Below are positions 42,375 to 53,900 of a stretch of DNA of 64,000 bases, piece after piece (the first letter of the stretch is position 1; the number at the start of each line of letters is the position of its first letter). The DNA is from DATDFB01 sp035276475 (GTDB lineage Bacteria > Acidobacteriota > Thermoanaerobaculia > Gp7-AA8). A program made the position numbers and the translations under genes. The notes below the pieces were generated by a model. It saw nothing but the letters and a program-made list of their open reading frames with translations, did no database searches and was not told where the DNA came from. The stretch is taken from positions 3,576 to 67,575 of the forward strand of contig DATELQ010000075.1 of the NCBI GenBank assembly GCA_035276475.1, given 5' to 3'.

Positions 42375-44849
42375 GTGGCTCGCACGCGCCTCCTCATCCT
42401 CGCCGTGGCTCTCGTCCTCGGCATCCCCGCGGGCTTCATCTCCGCGCACATCATCCGCGTGCCGCAGGTGCGCTCGCTCGAGGATTACCAGCCCGCCATC
42501 ATCACGCGCGTCTACGACCGCAACGGCGTTCCCTTCGCCGAGTACGCCATCCAGAAGCGCATCGTCGTCGGCATGCGCGACATCTCGCCGTGGCTGTATC
42601 TAGGCATCCTGGCCACCGAGGATGCGGACTTCAAGCAGCACGGCGGCATCAATCCGAAGGCGCTCGTGCGCGCCGCCATCAAAGACATCATCGCCCGGCG
42701 CAAAGTCGAAGGCGCGTCGACGCTGACGCAGCAGCTGGCCAAGCAGGTCTTTCTCACGCCGGAGAAGAGCTTCCGCCGCAAGATCAACGAGGCCTTTCTC
42801 GCTGTCGAGATCGAGAAGAACTTCACCAAGGACCAGATCTTCGAGCTCTACGCGAACCAGGTCTACCTCGGGCACGGCGCCTACGGCGTCGAGCAGGCCT
42901 CGCGGCTCTACTTCGGCAAGCACGCCAAGGACCTGACGATCCCCGAGGCGGCGGTCATCGCGGGCCTCATCCGCTCGCCGATGCCGTACTCGCCGATCAC
43001 GCATCCCGACAAGGCCGTCGCGCGGCGCAATCACGTGCTCTACCGCATGCTCGAAGAGCACTTCATCGATCGCCGCCAGTACCAGCAGGCCCTCAACGCG
43101 CCGCTCGTCCTCGGCACGTACAAAGAGGAGGCGCCGCGCGTCGGCGCGTACTTCGCCGAGGAGATCCGGCAGTACATCGAGCACAACGAGAAGTTCGGGC
43201 TGGAGAACCTCTACCAGCGCGGCCTGAAGGTCTACTCCACGCTCGACTTCCGCATCCAGCAGGCCGCCGAGGTCTCGCTGCAGCGCGGCTTGCGCGCGTG
43301 GGACCGGCGGCGCGGCTTCCGCAAGCCGTCGCGGAACCTCGTGGCCGAGGGGATCGATCCGGCCGCGTACAAAGACCCGAGCTGGAGCAACGAGGCCCTC
43401 GTCCCCGACAAGCTCTACACCGCCGTCGTCATGAACGTCGACAAGAGCGGCGTCACCGCGCGCCTCAACCGCGACGAGATCGCCCTGCCGCTGCCGGCGT
43501 TCAAGTGGACGGGGAAGACCTCGATGGAGGGCGTGCTGCGCCGCGGCGACGTCATCTACGTCCGCATCGACGAAGACCCGAAGACGCACGCGCGGATGTG
43601 GAAGCTCGACCAGCTCCCGCAGGTGCAGGGCGCGGTCGTGATCATGGACGTCAAGAGCGGCGAAGTGCGCGCGCTCGTCGGCGGCTACGACTTCCAGATG
43701 TCGAAGTTCAACCGGGCCATCCAGTCGCGGCGGCAGGTCGGCTCGTCGTTCAAGCCGTTCGTCTACGGCGCCGCGTTCGAGAAGGGGCTGACGCCGGCCG
43801 ACACGCTCTTCGACGAGCCGATCGCGATTCCCGTCGGCAATCAGATTTACGCGCCGAAGAACTATCACGGGAAATACGCGGGGGTCGTGACGATCCAGCG
43901 CGCGCTGGAGCTGTCGATCAACATCCCGGCGGTGAAGACGTGGATGATGGTCGGCGCCGACCGGGTGACGGACTTTGTCCGCCGCTGCGGCATCACCGCG
44001 GACATTCCGAAGTATCCGTCGACGGCGCTCGGCACCCCGGGCGTGTCGCCGCTGGAGATGACGGCGGCGTACAACGTCTTCGCGAACAACGGCGTCTACG
44101 TGAAGCCGCGGCAGATCCGGCGCATCGTCGACCAGCAGGACCGTCTGCTCGAGGAGCAGCTGCCGCTCCTGAGCGAGGCGACGTCGCCGCAGATCGCCTA
44201 CGAGATCCTGTACATGATGCGCGGCACGATCCTGCGCGGCACCGGCTACGAGGCGCACACGCTGCCGCCGCCGCTGGCCGGCAAGACCGGGACGACGAAC
44301 GCGTACACCGATGCGTGGTTCATGGGCTTCTCGCCGGAGTACACGATCGGGGTCTGGACCGGTTACGACGATCCGAGCCGATCCTTAGGCGGCGGCGCGA
44401 CGGGCGCCGAGGTGGCGCTGCCGATCTGGATCGACATCGTGAAGCGCCTCGACGCCATGAAGCTGCGCACGCCGAAGCCCGAGTTCGACGCGCCGCCCGG
44501 CATCGTCGTCGTGCCGATGGACCTCACCAGCGGCCGCCGTGGCGTCGGCCCGTGCAGCCGCGTGGTCGAGGAAGCGTTCGTGGCGGGGCAGGAGCCCGAC
44601 AAGGACTGCAGCGGCGCGACGGTGGCGGTGAGCAAGCTGCCGTACTACCTGCAGCGCCCGTTCTACCAGGCGAAGGAGGCGGAGCCGACGCAGCCGATCG
44701 CCGACGCCTCGGCGCAGTCGGGGGAGAGCGCGGAGTCGCCGGCGCCGAATGTCGATGAGGGGCCGCGCGCGACGACGACAACCACGACTACGACGACGAC
44801 GAGCACCGCGCCGCCCGCTCCGGCATCGCCCGCGAAGCCGCCGCGATGA
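42375..44849 (+). CDS. mrcA: Class A penicillin-binding protein (PBP1A-like transglycosylase/transpeptidase)
   Basis: The 824-residue bifunctional peptidoglycan synthase has one N-terminal membrane anchor (ILAVALVLGIPAGFISAHII). A GT51 transglycosylase domain follows (LATEDADFKQHGG, catalytic Glu82; GASTLTQQLAKQVFL). After an OB-like insert comes a transpeptidase with active Ser457 in SSFK, SxN around SAL-like motifs and KTGTTN near residue 637. A Thr-rich C-terminal tail (run of about 13 Thr) ends the protein. It starts with GTG and TAGAAT lies 6 nt upstream. Confidence 0.93.
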   Translation: MARTRLLILAVALVLGIPAGFISAHIIRVPQVRSLEDYQPAIITRVYDRNGVPFAEYAIQKRIVVGMRDISPWLYLGILATEDADFKQHGGINPKALVRAAIKDIIARRKVEGASTLTQQLAKQVFLTPEKSFRRKINEAFLAVEIEKNFTKDQIFELYANQVYLGHGAYGVEQASRLYFGKHAKDLTIPEAAVIAGLIRSPMPYSPITHPDKAVARRNHVLYRMLEEHFIDRRQYQQALNAPLVLGTYKEEAPRVGAYFAEEIRQYIEHNEKFGLENLYQRGLKVYSTLDFRIQQAAEVSLQRGLRAWDRRRGFRKPSRNLVAEGIDPAAYKDPSWSNEALVPDKLYTAVVMNVDKSGVTARLNRDEIALPLPAFKWTGKTSMEGVLRRGDVIYVRIDEDPKTHARMWKLDQLPQVQGAVVIMDVKSGEVRALVGGYDFQMSKFNRAIQSRRQVGSSFKPFVYGAAFEKGLTPADTLFDEPIAIPVGNQIYAPKNYHGKYAGVVTIQRALELSINIPAVKTWMMVGADRVTDFVRRCGITADIPKYPSTALGTPGVSPLEMTAAYNVFANNGVYVKPRQIRRIVDQQDRLLEEQLPLLSEATSPQIAYEILYMMRGTILRGTGYEAHTLPPPLAGKTGTTNAYTDAWFMGFSPEYTIGVWTGYDDPSRSLGGGATGAEVALPIWIDIVKRLDAMKLRTPKPEFDAPPGIVVVPMDLTSGRRGVGPCSRVVEEAFVAGQEPDKDCSGATVAVSKLPYYLQRPFYQAKEAEPTQPIADASAQSGESAESPAPNVDEGPRATTTTTTTTTTSTAPPAPASPAKPPR

Positions 44850-44976
44850 CAATACCGACCGAACGGTCAGTCGGATAGATTCCAATATTTCCGCTTTACA
44901 CAGTGCCGCTGTGACTGCTATCGTCCGCGCCGCTTTACATCATCCCCATAATTCCCGCTCAGTTTAAGAGGACAAC
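44850..44976 (+). promoter_or_regulatory. Control region of the giant RHS gene: TetR-like operator, second inverted repeat, direct repeats
   Basis: CCGACCGAACGGTCAGTCGG (44855-44874) matches its reverse complement at 16 of 20 positions, with a GACCGAACGGTC core, the style of a TetR-family operator. A 5-5-5 inverted repeat, CACAG-tgccg-CTGTG, follows at 44899-44913. CCGCTTTACA is repeated at 44891-44900 and 44930-44939 (39 bp apart). A CATAAT is near 44945. AAGAGGA is the ribosome site 6 nt before the ATG. This is the longest conventional upstream region in the window, and no TetR gene is adjacent. Confidence 0.5.
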
Positions 44977-47900
44977 ATGCGTCTTGCTCGCACCGCGTTC
45001 GCGGCCCTGCTCGCGATCTGTCTGGCCACGCCTCTCTTTGCAGTGTGGCCGATCCCGACGTACACGGAGTACCCCTGCAACGGCACGGTCTCGCCGCCGG
45101 AGAACTGCTCCAGCCAGGGCGGCGATCCGCTCCGCCACTACCAGCGCAAAGTCAGCGACGACACGCATAGCTGCACGCCCGTGTCGGGACAGTTCGGCGG
45201 CTTCTGCGACGGCCCGGGCTGCACGTCGATCGGCGGCTGGTGCCGCCAGCCCGAAGTCGTCAGCGCCACCGGCAACGCGCAGTTCATCAACCATCAGTCG
45301 ATGGTGAAGTTCCGCATCGAGTACAAGTTCCCGAACAACTACTGCCAGCTCTCGCCCGACGGCAACGTCGCCGAGTGGCCGATCGTCTTCAACGACTTCC
45401 ACCAGACCCGCCTCTATCTGCGCAACAGCAGCGGCGCCGTCATCGCCACGACCATGGCCGTCTTCGAGCACGGCACGTGGGAGCCGACCGTCCCCGTCTG
45501 CGGGCTGCCGGCGACGTTCCAGGTCGAAGCGCTGAATCAATGCGGCCTCAATCAGGTCGTCGACTTCACCGTCTCCGCCGGGGCCATGACGCCGAAGGAG
45601 TGCGTGCTGGCCAAGGAATGCCCGACCTGCGGCATGAGCGGCTCGCCCGCGCCTCCGGGTGGGCCGGCCCTGCCGATGAACATCGGCTCGGGCGACGTCG
45701 CCGCGGCGGTGGCGCTCTTCAGCATCGCTCAGCCGCCGCTGCCGCTGTCGATGGCCCTGACCTACCACAGCGAGCTGCCGGGCAACGCGCAGCTCATCGC
45801 CGAGCCGCTCGGCCACGGCTGGACGCATCCGTACAACCAGCGCCTCGCGCCGATCGACCCGGCCGGGTTGTACCTCTATCGCTACACCGCCGACGGCGAC
45901 GAGCACTACTTCCAGCGCACCTCGCCGACGACGTGGACGGCCTCGTCGCCCGGCGAGCTCACCGACACCGTCACGCTCGTGAGCGGCCGCTATGAGGTGA
46001 AGGACCTCAACGGCACGATCACCCGCTTCGACGCTGCTACCGGCGCGTGGCTGTCGACGTCTGACCGTTGGGGCAACACCATCAGCGGCAGCTACACCGG
46101 CGGCCTCCTCACCACGGTGACGGACAGCGTCGGACGCCAAGTGCAGTTCGTCTACACCGGCGGCGTGCTGTCGCAGATCACGCTGCCGGACGGCACGGCC
46201 TGGCGCTTCGGCTACGACGCCAACGGCGAGCTCGCCCGGATCTTCGATCCGCTGCACACGTCAACAACGCCGTGGCGCACGTTCGAGTACACGGCCGACA
46301 CGCGCGGCACGGTGCGTCTCCTGACGGCGATGCGTGACGACGCCGGCAAGCTCCTCGAGGGGCACGCCTACGACGGCGCGGAGCGCGGCGTCAGCTCGTT
46401 CACCGAGGGGGGACGGGACCTCGTGACCATGCAGTACAACGGGAGTTTGCCGACGCAGGCCGTCGTCACCCAGACTCTGGCGAACGGTCAGACCCGCACC
46501 GCCACCTTCTCCATGATCTACCAGCGCGGGCGCTACCTCCCGCTGCACGTCACGGGCAACTGCTTCACCTGCACCAACGGCGGCGCCGACAACGAGTCGC
46601 TCAGCTTCGACGGCGCGAACCACGTCCTCTCCCGCACCGACGGCAGCGGCCACACCACGCGCTTCACCTACGACGCCAACGGCAACGTGCTGACGAAGAC
46701 CCAGGCCTTCGGCACGCCGAACGCGCGCACCTTCACCTACACCTACGGCTATCCGGCCTGGCCGAAGTTCATCACCCAGATGACCGAGACCTCGGCGGCG
46801 AAGCCGGGCGCGACGAAGGTCACGACCGCGGCGCTGACGAACAACGAGACCACGCTGACGAGGTCGGAGAGCGGCTGGCTGCACGCCGGCGACAGCGCGC
46901 CGGCCACGTACACGCGCGTCGACACCTTCGACGCACACCACCGCCTGCTCGCTGCCGACGGCCCGCGCACCGACGTCGCCGACGTCACCACGAATGCGTA
47001 CTACGCCGACGGCGACGCCGACCTCAATCGTCGCGGGCGCCTGCAGTCCGTCACCGATCCGGCCGGACTCACGCGCACGCTCGGCCAGTACGACGTCTAC
47101 GGCACGGCGCGCCTCACCACCGATCCGAACGGCGTGCAGACGTTGCGGCAGACCGATGCCCGCGGCCGCATCATCTCCACGATAAACAAAGCCGTCGCCG
47201 GCGACGCTCGGGAGAGCGCCGACTACACCGTCATCGCCACGTACGACGGGCGCGACCGCCTCGTGCGCCAGACCATGCCGCGCGGCAACGCTGTCGCCTT
47301 CGGCTACGAGGATGGATCGAACCGCCTCACCGACACCATCCGCATCGACGCCGGCGGCAACGAAGTGGAGCGCCGCCATCTCACCCTCAACGCCATCGGC
47401 GACAAGCTCCGCGAAGAGGACCAGCAGTGCGCGTCGCCCGCCGCGCCGTGCGCGAGCTGGGTGACGAAGCGGCAGGAGGACTTCGTCTACGACGATCATG
47501 ACCGCCTCGTGCAGACCGTGAACGCCGTGCCGGCCGGAACGTCGGCGCGCTACACCTACGATCCCGACGGGCTGCTCGTGACGGTCCAGGACGAGAACCA
47601 CACCTCGCCGAACATCCGCTTCTTCCACGACGAGCTCGATCGGCTCGTGCGCATCGAGCGCGTCACCGCCGCCGGCACCGTGACGACGCGCTACGCCTTC
47701 GACGCGCAGGACAACCTCACCGCCGTCACCGATCCGAACGGCAACACCACCACGTTCGCGTACGACGACTTCCACCGCAACCGTGCCACGAACGATCCGT
47801 CGAGCGGCGTGAAGTCGTTCGACTACAACCCGGCCGGTCTGCCGACGAGCATGACCGACGCGAACGGCGCCGCGACGGCGCGCACGTTCGACGCCGCGGG

Positions 47901-50900
47901 GCGACTGCTGACGGCCGTCTCGACGCAGAGCGGCGTGACGGAGAGCGTGACCTACACCTACGACGACCCGACCGCGGGCAACTACGGCAAGGGGCGCGTG
48001 CGCTCGGTGACGGATCCGACGGGGTCGATGACCTACGCGTACGAGCGCCGCGGCATGGTGCGGAGCGAGCAGCACACGATCCAGGGCAACGGCTACACGC
48101 TCGGCTACGGCTACGACGCCAACGGCAACCGCAGCGCCATGACCTACCCCTCGGGGCGCGTCGTCAACTACACCTTCGACTTCGCCGACCGGCCGCTGTC
48201 AGCAGCGTCGAACGGCACGACCTTCGTATCGAGCGCGGCCTACGCGCCGTTCGGTCCGGAGACGCAGCTCTCCTTCGGCAACGGCACGACGAAGACCGCG
48301 ACGTTCGACCTCCGCTACCGACCGGTCGAGAACAAGCTCACCGGCGGGGTAGGGGTGATCGCCGACTACAGCTACAGCGAAGACCCGATCGGCAACATCA
48401 CCGCCATCCGCGATCTGACTGACTCCACCTACAACCGCACCTTCGGCTACGACGAGCTGCATCGGCTGACGTCGGCGACGACCGGCGGCGCGCTGTGGGG
48501 CAACGCGACCTACGCGTACGACGCCATGGGCAACATGACCGCGCTCGCGTTGGGCGCGGCGCGCACGTCGTCGTTCGCCTACAACGGCACGCTGCCGAAG
48601 CTCTTGAGCGTCACGGAGAACGGCTCCGCGCGCGCTGTTGCGTACGACGCGGCCGGCAACGAGCTGACCGTCGGCGCGAACGCCTACGCCTACTCTCCGC
48701 GGAACCTCCTGGCCAGCGGCGACGGCCTCTCCTACACCTACGACGCCCGCGGCGTGCGGACGATCACGACGGTCGCCGCCGCCCTCGGCACGTTCAGCGG
48801 CACCGTCGTGACCGCAGCGACCGGCGCGCCGGTGGCCGGCGCCACCGTCACGGTCGACGGCACGCTCAACTCCACGACGACGGATGCGAGCGGCAACTTC
48901 ACGCTCAACCAGCCGGGCGGCAACTACACGATGACGGTGGTGAAGCTCGGCTTCCTGCCGGAGACGACGACGGCGTTCACGCTCGGATTGGGCGCGAACG
49001 TCGCCGTCGGCACGGTCAGGCTGTCGGTCGCTCCGTCGACGATCACCGGCACGGTCGTCAGTTCCTTGGGCGGCAACGTCGCCGGCGCGACGGTGGCGCT
49101 CAGCGGCACGACGGCTACGGCGTCGACCGACGCGCTCGGCCGCTTCATCATCATTCAGCCCGCCGGAACGTATACCGCGACGATCACCGCCGGCGGCTAC
49201 GTGTCGGCGACGACGGCGTCGTTCACGACGCTCTCCGGCCAGACCTATCCCCTCGGCACGATCACCCTCACTGCCATTCCCGCGACCGTGAGCGGCACCG
49301 TCACCAGCTCCACGGGCGGCCCCGTCGCCGGCGCGACGGTGACGGCCATCGGCGGTCCCTCCGGCGCACGCGCCCCCGGCCGCTTCGCCGCGAGCTCCAC
49401 GAACAGCACGACCACGGACGCCAGCGGCAACTTCACGCTCTCGCTCGCCGCCGGCACGTACAGCTTCACGATCGCGAAGACGGGCTTCGGCACGACGACA
49501 ACCGCCGACGTGACGTTGGGCGCCGGCACGACCTTCTCCACCGGCACGATTGTGATCGATCCCCTCGGCACGATCACCGGCACCGTCGTCAGCCAAACGA
49601 CCGGCTCGCCCGTCGTCAACGCCACCGTCACGGTCAGCGGCAGCGTCAACTCCACGTCGACCGATTCGAACGGCCGCTTCTCCTTGCAGCAGCCCCCCGG
49701 CAGCTACTCGATCCACATCTCCGCCGCCGGCTTCGCCGACACCTCCACGCCGTTCTTCACTCTCGCGCCGGGAGCCACCCACGACGCCGGCACGATCCAG
49801 CTCCCGCCGATCGCGCTCGCGGTCTTCGTCGGCTACGCCGACGACCTCCGCCCCAGCGCCAACTTCCCGGTCCCCTGGGCCGGCGCGCCGAACGTCGTCT
49901 ACATCGGCACGCCGTCGCCCCTCGACGCCGGAGCGATCCGTCTCGACAACAACACCGATGCGCCGATGCCCGTCGACAACGTCACGGTCGACTTGGGGCG
50001 CCCCGGCCCGGTCTACAGCCTCTGGGGAAGCTTCATCGTCCCCGCCCACGGCTCCGTGATCCTCACCCAAACGCAGCAGTTCAACTTCGATACGAGCGAC
50101 GATCCGATCGTCGGCTGCGGCGGCACGCTCACGCCGGGCGACCCGCGCGTGCCGCGCGTCACCGTCACGATCGCGGGCGTCGGCACGACCTACTTCGACA
50201 CCGGGCACATCCTCGACACCGGCGGGTTCGATCTGGCCTGCCGCGGCAACGAGTCGCTGCAGTGGCGCCTCATCGGCACCACCGGCATCAACGCCAACGG
50301 CGACTTTCTCCTGAGCCCTCCCACCGGCACGAGCCAGCTCGGAGCGCCCTACACCGTGACCGCGTCGGTCACCGACGGCACCGGCCAGCCGCTGGCCAAC
50401 GTGAGCGTCCGCTTCACTGTCACCGAAGGGCCGAACCGCACCCGCACCGGCACGGCCACGACCGACCCGAGCGGCCACGCCTCGTTCACCTACACCTCCA
50501 CCATCGCCGGCACCGACACGATCCAGGCGACGATCACCAACGCCTCGGGCGGTACGTCGACGTCGAACCCCGTCACCGTGAACTGGCCGGCGTTCTCCAA
50601 CGTCGAGGTCTTCGTCGGCTACGCCGATGACCTCCGCGCCGGCGCTGCGTTCCCGAACCCGTGGCAAGGCTCGCCCAACGTCGTCTTCATCGGCAACCGA
50701 GGGGGCGACTGGGACTCGGGAGCCGTGCGCATCGACAACACCGGCGACTCCGCCATCACCATCGACCGCGTCACCGTCGACCTCCAGCGCCCCGGCCCCA
50801 CGTTCAGCCTCTGGGGAAGCTTCACCATTCCGGCGCATTGGTCGGCGATCCTCGCGCAGACCGGCCCTGGGGAGAACTTCGACACCTCCGACTTCCCGAT

Positions 50901-53900
50901 CACGGGCTGCGGCGGGACGATCGCGCCGAACGATCCGCGCATCCCCAAGATCACGATCACAACCGCCGGCCAGTCGGCCAGCTACCTCGACACGGCGCAC
51001 ATCCTCGACACCTTCGGCTACGACCTCGTCTGCCTGCGCAACGAGTCGCTGCAGTGGCGCCCGGTCGGCTCGAGCTCGACCGCGGACGCCGGGCATCTCG
51101 CGCTCCAGCCGCTGGCGACGGTCACGCCGGTCGGCGGCAACTACACGGCCACGGCCATCGCTACGGACGCCGGCAACGAGCCGGTGGCGGGGCTGCGCAT
51201 CGACTTCCGCGTCGTGACGGGGCCGAACTCCGGGAAGACCGGCTCGGCCACGACGAACAGCAGCGGTATCGCTACGTTCACCTACTCTTCGACCTTGACC
51301 GGCACGGACGTCGTGCGCGCCTCGATCACGAACGCCGCCGGCGGCGTGCTGACCTCGAATGACGTCAGCTCCACGTGGGTCTCGACGGTGCGCCTGACGC
51401 TGACGCCCGCCACGGCCACCTCCACGGTGGGCACGCCGTACAACGCCACGGTCCTCGTGACCGACGGCAGCAACACCCCGCTCGCCAACGTCTTCGTCAC
51501 CTTCCGCATCACCGCCGGCCCGAACTCCGGCAAGACCGGCCAGGCCATCACCGACGCGGCCGGCCACGCTCTCTTCACCTACTTCTCCCTGGTTCAGGGC
51601 ACCGACACGATCGTCGCGTCGGTCGTCGGCTCGGGCGGCAACTCGATCCTCTCGAACAACGTGAGCTCGATCTGGGTGGCGCCGATGGCCATCACCCTCG
51701 AGCCCTCCACGGCCACGACGCCGATCGGCGCGAGCTACACCGCCACGGCGTACGTCTCGACCGGCGGCTCGCCGTCGTCCGGCGCTCCGGTCGTGTTCAC
51801 CATCGTCGCCGGCCCGAACGCCGGAAGAACGCAGTCAGCGACGACCGACGGCACCGGCCACGCCACCTTCACCTACACCTCCAACACAATCGGCTCCGAC
51901 GTCCTCGAAGCGAAAACCGGCAGCCTCACCTCGAACCAGGTCGTGGCCAAGTGGGTCGCGGTGCCGACGATCCTCACGTACACCGGCGACATCGCCGGCG
52001 AGACCAACGACGCGATGACGCTCTCCGCGCGCCTCACGGAGGCGACGACGAGCGCGCCGATCGCCGGGCAGACCCTGGCGTTCACCTTCGGCGGCACCGC
52101 CTACAGCGCCACGACCGACAGCAACGGCACCGCGCGCGTGACGGTCACGCCGCACATGATCCCGGGCGCCGTGCCGCTCTCGATCGCCTTCACGGCCTCG
52201 GGCTCGTACACCGGCTCGTCGCTCTCGCTCTTCGTCAACGTCGTGCGCGACGAGTCGGCCATCCGCTATACCGGCAAGACCGTCGTCGCCAACGGCACGG
52301 CCCAGACGCTGACCGCACTCCTCACGGACCCCGACGGCGGCGAGCCGCTCACCGGCCGCCTCGTCACCTTCACCATCGGCGCGCTCACCGCCACGGCCAC
52401 GACCAACAGCAGCGGCATCGCCTCGGCGACCGTCACCGTGCCGCCCTCGCTCGGCACCGGCCCGATCCGCCTCACCGCCTCCTTCGCCGGCGACACCTAC
52501 AACGTCCCGGCCTCGACGAGCGTCCCGGTGATCCTCTACCAGCCGCAGTCGTTCGTGATCTGGGGCGGCAACGCCGTTGCGCCGCACACGGGCGATCGCG
52601 TGCAGTTCTGGGGCAGCCAGTGGGACAAGCAGGTCACCGGCGGCGACTACGACAACAAGGCTGACTTCAAGGGCTGGAGCGTCCCCGCCGGCTCTCCGAT
52701 CACGCTCTGTGAAGCGACGGTGAAGGCGACGGGCGCCTGCTGGAGCTCGAAGCCCGGCCAGTCGTTCCCGCCCGCCGCGATCGAGCGCTACATCAGCGTC
52801 ATCGTCTCGACTTCGATCGGACAGACCAAGGGCGACATCGCCGGCAACATCGCCGCCACGGTCGTCGTCCGCGTCGACCCGGTGCCGCAGTACGGCAACG
52901 ACCCGGGCAAACAGGGCTACGGCACGATCGTCGCCGTAATCGACGACGGCGCGCACCTCTTCTCCACCGCCACGCAGCGCAAGGCCGCCGATGCGATGCC
53001 GTTCTTCTTCCGCCATCTCACCCGGCCGCGCCCCGCGCAGATCGCCTCGCTCCTCCATCCCGACGTCGCCGGCTACGCCATCTCCAGCGAGCTCGCGCGC
53101 ACGTCGGTGCTCGTCCCGGCGCCCATGACCGTCGCCCAAGGCAGCCGCCGCTACTCGTTCTACTCGCCGGAGCTCGACCTCGTCGCCGAGACGGCGCTCT
53201 CCCCCAGCGGCGCGCCGGCCATCGCCTACGAGTACCTCTGGTTCAACGGCCACCCGGTCGCCCAAGTCGACGCCGGCGGCGCCACGCACTGGACCTTCAC
53301 CGACCACCTCGGCACTCCGCTCCTTCTCACCAACACCGACGGCTCCACCTACTGGCGCGCCGAGTACGAGCCGTTCGGCGCGGTCTATGCGCTGCGTTCG
53401 GCCGACGTCCACCAGCCGCTCCGCCTTCCCGGTCAGGAAGCCGAGCAGCTCAACCTCGGCGCCAACGGCGTCACGGAGCGCTCCTACAATATCCACCGCT
53501 GGTACCGGAGCGGGTGGGGGAGGTACTCGCAGGTCGACCCGCTCACGCCGGACGGCAACAACGAGTACGCCTACGCAGACGGCGGGCCGGTCAACGCCTC
53601 CGATCCGGATGGGCTCATGACCTTCACCTGGGTGTGGGGGCCGGGCGGGGCGAAGAAGACGCTGAACCTGGCGGCGATGTGCAAGTACGCGCCGACGAAA
53701 GTCTCGTGCACGAACTTCAACAAAGCGAAGGTCGACTGCACCTGTCTCTGCATCTCGCCGACGCAGTGGGCGCCGCAGATCATTCTCTTCCTCGACGTCG
53801 ACATGTACGTCTACGCCGGCAACATCACCAAGGGGATGGCCAAGGACCCGACGATCCACGACTTCGCCACCGCCGTGGCCCACGAGGTCGACAAGCATCT

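Noticed and set aside
48199..51567. Long minus-strand reading frame opposite the RHS gene
   Set aside because: It lies wholly inside the RHS coding sequence, is Arg/Gly/Ala-biased and has no recognisable domain; typical antisense shadow in GC-rich DNA. The same holds for frames opposite lon, the TonB receptor, aspS and PBP1A.
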